Source: Streptosporangiaceae bacterium
GTDB lineage: Bacteria > Actinomycetota > Actinomycetes > Streptosporangiales > Streptosporangiaceae
Length of the DNA stretch: 9,150 nucleotides
Assembly: GCA_030045215.1 (NCBI GenBank)
Contig: JASIBJ010000109.1
Coordinates: 1 to 9,150, forward strand
Direction of reading: 5' to 3'
The notes beneath the pieces were generated by a model that saw only the letters and a list, made by a program, of their open reading frames with translations, made no database searches and was not told the origin of the DNA. Position 1 is the stretch's first letter. Each line of letters starts with the position of its first letter. Shown piece after piece: positions 6,695 to 9,150 of this stretch. Both the position numbers and the translations under genes were made by a program.

Positions 6695-6764
6695 ATGCTT
6701 ACTATCGGCTCGAAGCCGCGTAGCCGGGCCCGCCCGCGCACCGCAGACCGCGGCCCAGTCCGCT

Positions 6765-6769
6765 GGAGG
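6765..6769 (+). promoter_or_regulatory. Ribosome binding site fixing the oxidoreductase start
   Basis: GGAGG lies 6 nt before the ATG at 6776. It supports that start over an upstream in-frame ATG at 6695, which would add 27 residues with no similarity to the family. Confidence 0.65.
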
Positions 6770-6775
6770 CCTAGC

Positions 6776-7729
6776 ATGACCGTCGAGTTCGGCCTCGCCC
6801 TCGAGAACTTCACCCCGGAGCGCAAGCCGCCCGACATGGCCGCAGTCATCGACTACTCGGTGGCCGCGGAACGGCTCGGCTTCGGCTCGGTCTGGGCCTG
6901 GGATCACCTGTTTCTCGGCGCCCGGCGCCCGTTCCCGTTCCTGGAGGCGCTGACCACGCTGACGATGGTCGCCGCCAGGACAAGCCAGATCAAGCTGGGC
7001 ACCGGCATCCTCGTGCTGCCCATCCGCGAGCCCGCGATCCTCGCCAAGACGGCCGCGACGCTCCAGCTCGCCAGCGGCGGCCGGCTGATGCTCGGGGTTG
7101 CCGCAGGCTGGTATGAGCGGGAGTTTGACGCCACGGCGATCCCCTTCGGGCAGCGCGGCAAGATCTTCGAACGCAACCTGGACATGCTCTACCGGCTCTG
7201 GGAATCCGAGGACGTGACCGGCGAGTGGGACGGCCGGGTGCTGAGGCACGTGCGGATGCTGCCGCTGCCGCGGCCGCGCCCGCAGGTGCTGATCGGCGGT
7301 TACGTCGACCGCGTGCTGCGCCGCGTGGCCACCCGTAGCGACGGCTGGGTGACGTACTTCTACACGGCCGACTCGATCGCGCGCGCTTGGTCCAGGGTCC
7401 GCGGCTACGCGCAGGACGCCGGACGCGATCCTGACGAGCTCACGGTCGTCGCGCAGGTACCGCTCTGCGTTGGCAGCTCGTACGAGGAGGCCAGCAGCCG
7501 CGCTGCCCGGTACGTGGCCGAGTACTTCGACGTGCCGGCCTGGAGCGAGGCCACGCCCGAATCGGCCGTGCGCGGCACTCCCGAGCAGTGCGCCGAGCAG
7601 ATAGCGGGATACCTGGACGCGGGCGTGCGGCACCTGGTGTTCTGCCCCTGCGACTACGAGCCCGAGCAGGTGGAGCGGCTAGCCGCGGAGGTGCTGCCGC
7701 TGCTGCGCATCCGCGAGGGGGCGGCCTGA
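6776..7729 (+). CDS. LLM class (luciferase-like) oxidoreductase, probably F420-dependent
   Basis: This 317-residue cytosolic TIM-barrel enzyme belongs to the bacterial luciferase-like superfamily, whose actinobacterial members transfer hydride with F420 or use FMN. The N-terminal strand MTVEFGLALENF is followed by AAERLGFGSVWAWDHLF at 30-46. The central block KLGTGILVLP (73-82), REPAILAKTAATLQLASGGR (84-103) and LGVAAGWYEREFDA (106-119) is characteristic, as is the RGKIFERNLDMLYRLW region (127-142). PQVLIGGY (169-176) and RGTPEQCAEQIAGYLDAGV (266-284) complete the usual C-terminal pattern. The length is typical. The stop overlaps the next ATG (TGATG), so it is translated with the CoA-transferase subunits. 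Mycobacterial steroid-degradation regions also contain such an enzyme (Rv3520c), but the substrate here is unknown. F420 against FMN use is inferred from family, not from a decisive residue. Confidence 0.88.
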   Translation: MTVEFGLALENFTPERKPPDMAAVIDYSVAAERLGFGSVWAWDHLFLGARRPFPFLEALTTLTMVAARTSQIKLGTGILVLPIREPAILAKTAATLQLASGGRLMLGVAAGWYEREFDATAIPFGQRGKIFERNLDMLYRLWESEDVTGEWDGRVLRHVRMLPLPRPRPQVLIGGYVDRVLRRVATRSDGWVTYFYTADSIARAWSRVRGYAQDAGRDPDELTVVAQVPLCVGSSYEEASSRAARYVAEYFDVPAWSEATPESAVRGTPEQCAEQIAGYLDAGVRHLVFCPCDYEPEQVERLAAEVLPLLRIREGAA

Positions 7730-8682
7730 TGGAGCGGGTGTTCGTGCTGGCGGCCAGGGCCGAGCGCGAAGCGGCGGGCCGGCCTCAGGCGGACAAGCGG
7801 ATGACGGCCGAAGCGGCCGCGGCGCTGATCCGCGACGGAGACCATGTGGCCATCGGAGGGACGCTGTACTCGCGCACGCCGATGGCGCTGGTGTTCGCCC
7901 TGCTCCGTCGGCGCACCCGGCACCTGACGGTGTCGCGGCCGCTGGCGTGTTACGAGGTGGAACTGTTCCTGTCTGCCGGGATGCTGGACCGAGTCGTGAC
8001 CAGCTGGGTCGGCATCGGGCTGCCGTGGGGCCTGGCCCCGATCTTCCGGCACTACCTGGAGCGGGGCGAGGCCGATTACGACGAGTGGAGTCACCTGGCA
8101 ATGGGACTGCGCTACAAGGCCGGCGCCATGGGCGTGCCGTTCCTGCCCAGCCTGACCATGCTCGGATCCGACCTGGCCACCGCACTGGAGCTGCAGACCG
8201 TGACCTGTCCCTATTCCGGGCAGCAGCTCGCCGCCATCCCGGCGCTCAACCCTGACGTCGCCCTGATCCACGCGCATCGCGCGGATATGTTCGGAAACGT
8301 GCAGGTAGACGGGTACCGGCACATGGACGCCGACATTGCCAAGGCCGCACGGAAGGTGATCGTCAGCGCCGAGCGCATCGTCAGCCCGGAGGAGATCGCC
8401 AGCCAGCCGACCCAGACGATGCTGCCCTACTTCGCCGTCGACGCAGTCGTCGCCGCCCCGCATGGTGCCTATCCACACGAGTGCTACGGGCTTTATGGCG
8501 CGGACCTGGCCCACTTCGATGCCTACGTCGCCGCCGTCAAGGAAGCCGGGCCGCGAGCGGGCCTGGCCTACATCCAGGAGAACGTCGACGCCCACGAAGA
8601 CTTCGCGGGCTTTGTCGCAGCCGCCGGGCCCGGCCGGCTGGCCGCGCTGGCGGCCGAGGCGGCGGAGCTGGTGCCGCGATGA
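7729..8682 (+). CDS. Family I CoA-transferase, alpha subunit (glutaconate CoA-transferase / IpdA-like)
   Basis: This 317-residue protein is the A subunit of a heteromeric CoA-transferase, which moves CoA between an acyl-CoA and a free acid in the cytosol. RMTAEAAAALIRDGDHVAIGG (24-44) is the usual opening of the fold. GAMGVPFLP (132-140) and HAHRADMFGNVQ (181-192) are conserved in the family, and AAPHGAYPHECYGLY (242-256) matches the C-terminal part. The first 22 residues are an extension ahead of the usual domain start, so the ATG at 7729 could be revised, but its TGATG overlap with the oxidoreductase supports it. An ATG further upstream in the same frame (7588) would overlap the oxidoreductase by over 140 nt and is rejected. 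The same fold includes IpdA of steroid ring degradation; the intact Glu in the beta subunit favours a true transferase. Confidence 0.87.
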   Translation: MERVFVLAARAEREAAGRPQADKRMTAEAAAALIRDGDHVAIGGTLYSRTPMALVFALLRRRTRHLTVSRPLACYEVELFLSAGMLDRVVTSWVGIGLPWGLAPIFRHYLERGEADYDEWSHLAMGLRYKAGAMGVPFLPSLTMLGSDLATALELQTVTCPYSGQQLAAIPALNPDVALIHAHRADMFGNVQVDGYRHMDADIAKAARKVIVSAERIVSPEEIASQPTQTMLPYFAVDAVVAAPHGAYPHECYGLYGADLAHFDAYVAAVKEAGPRAGLAYIQENVDAHEDFAGFVAAAGPGRLAALAAEAAELVPR

Positions 8683-9150
8683 GCGCCGTGTCAGCCGAGG
8701 AGCTGATGGCGATCACGGCGAGCCGGCTGCTGGCCGATCACAAGGTGGTCTTCGCGGGAGTCGGTATGCCCCTGCTGGCCTCGGCCGTCGCCCGCCGCAT
8801 GCAGGCGCCGCATCTCGCGATCGTGCTCGAGGGCGGCATCATCGGCACCGCGCTGATGCCCGGCAGGCTGCCGATCTCCACCAACGAGATGCGCGCGGCC
8901 TACGGCGCTCAGCTCCTGACCGATATCACAGATATCTTCCTGTACGCCCAGCGCGGCTATTTCGACTACGGCTTTCTCGGCGCCGCCCAGGTCGACATGT
9001 ACGGCAACATCAACACCAGCATCATCGGCTCCCGGCAGCGCCCGCGGGTGCGCCTGCCGGGCAGCGGCGGCGCGAACGACATCATCTCCCTCTGCAACGA
9101 GGTCCTGATCGTGACCCAGCACGAGCCCCGGCGCTTCGTCGAGAAGGTCG
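8679..9150 (+). CDS. Family I CoA-transferase, beta subunit (GctB-like), cut by the window end
   Basis: The first 157 residues are present; family members run to about 250, so roughly 90-100 codons lie beyond the window. The ATG overlaps the alpha-subunit stop (ATGA), the classic layout for the two subunits. AEELMAITASRLLADHKVVF (6-25) opens the domain. LEGGIIG at 50-56 places Glu51 where this family has its catalytic glutamate (Glu54 in the Acidaminococcus glutaconate enzyme). GFLGAAQVDMYGNINTSIIG (98-117) and VRLPGSGGANDI (124-135) are strongly conserved in beta subunits. The enzyme would form a covalent glutamyl-CoA intermediate and act with the alpha subunit. The acid substrate is unknown. 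It is read on the + strand; the open frame opposite is a shadow. Confidence 0.88.
   Translation, partial: MSAVSAEELMAITASRLLADHKVVFAGVGMPLLASAVARRMQAPHLAIVLEGGIIGTALMPGRLPISTNEMRAAYGAQLLTDITDIFLYAQRGYFDYGFLGAAQVDMYGNINTSIIGSRQRPRVRLPGSGGANDIISLCNEVLIVTQHEPRRFVEKV

Larger units (their letters stand above)
6547..6775. promoter_or_regulatory. Divergent control region between the permease and the oxidoreductase operon
   Basis: These 229 nt separate two divergent start codons and must hold both promoters unless one lies further upstream. A possible + strand -10 box is TACTAT at 6700-6705, but its -35 partner is poor. The region around 6660-6705 is AT-richer than the flanks and contains a tandem repeat. 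A short perfect hairpin, CGGCT-CGA-AGCCG, lies at 6706-6718. No regulator gene is in the window to pair with these sites. Confidence 0.4.

Noticed and set aside
6599..7633. 344-residue open frame on the - strand opposite the oxidoreductase
   Set aside because: The + strand frame carries clear luciferase-like motifs, while this one has none.
7654..8595. 313-residue open frame on the - strand opposite the CoA-transferase alpha subunit
   Set aside because: It is a shadow frame; the + strand reading is a well-conserved enzyme with operon overlaps at both ends.
8691..9122. Open frame on the - strand at the right edge
   Set aside because: It is opposite the conserved CoA-transferase beta subunit and has no recognisable motifs.

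Overview
The window is chromosomal DNA from a high-GC Gram-positive bacterium, most likely an actinobacterium. The evidence is G/C-rich third positions in most genes, a SigE-family ECF sigma factor, a luciferase-like oxidoreductase of the type usually tied to coenzyme F420, a short cis-prenyltransferase resembling mycobacterial Rv1086, and tightly overlapping operon junctions. No rRNA, tRNA, CRISPR array or intact insertion sequence is visible. The species cannot be resolved from this sequence.

Left part (16-3076, + strand). Four genes run in one direction. A cis-prenyl diphosphate synthase is followed after 2 nt by a LOG-family nucleotide phosphoribohydrolase. After a 76-nt gap comes an ECF sigma factor, followed after 1 nt by a single-pass membrane protein that is probably its anti-sigma or sensor partner. 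The prenyltransferase lacks the C-terminal acidic metal ligand of its family (Tyr at codon 226). The outer part of the membrane protein is a tandem duplication, with one cysteine pair in each copy.

Middle part (3077-5115). A 551-residue membrane protein of unknown family lies on the - strand. Its base composition is visibly lower in GC than its neighbours (about 55-60% in sampled lines against about 67%), which suggests transfer from elsewhere. It is followed by about 340 nt without a convincing gene. That stretch holds a candidate palindromic operator next to the orphan gene and a small hairpin next to the permease stop.

Right part (5116-9150). An NCS1-family nucleobase or related permease (- strand) is divergent from a + strand operon across a 229-nt control region. 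The operon encodes a luciferase-like (probably F420-dependent) oxidoreductase and the alpha and beta subunits of a family I CoA-transferase, joined by TGATG and ATGA overlaps. The beta subunit is cut by the window end. The catalytic glutamate of true CoA-transferases appears to be present in it, which argues against the IpdAB-type ring hydrolase that shares this fold. The layout suggests a catabolic module: uptake, a flavin- or F420-dependent redox step, then CoA activation of an acid. The substrate cannot be read from the sequence.

No defence or mobile system was recognised. The most unusual items are the altered prenyltransferase paired with a LOG enzyme, the duplicated cysteine-paired sensor beside the ECF sigma factor, and the low-GC orphan membrane protein.
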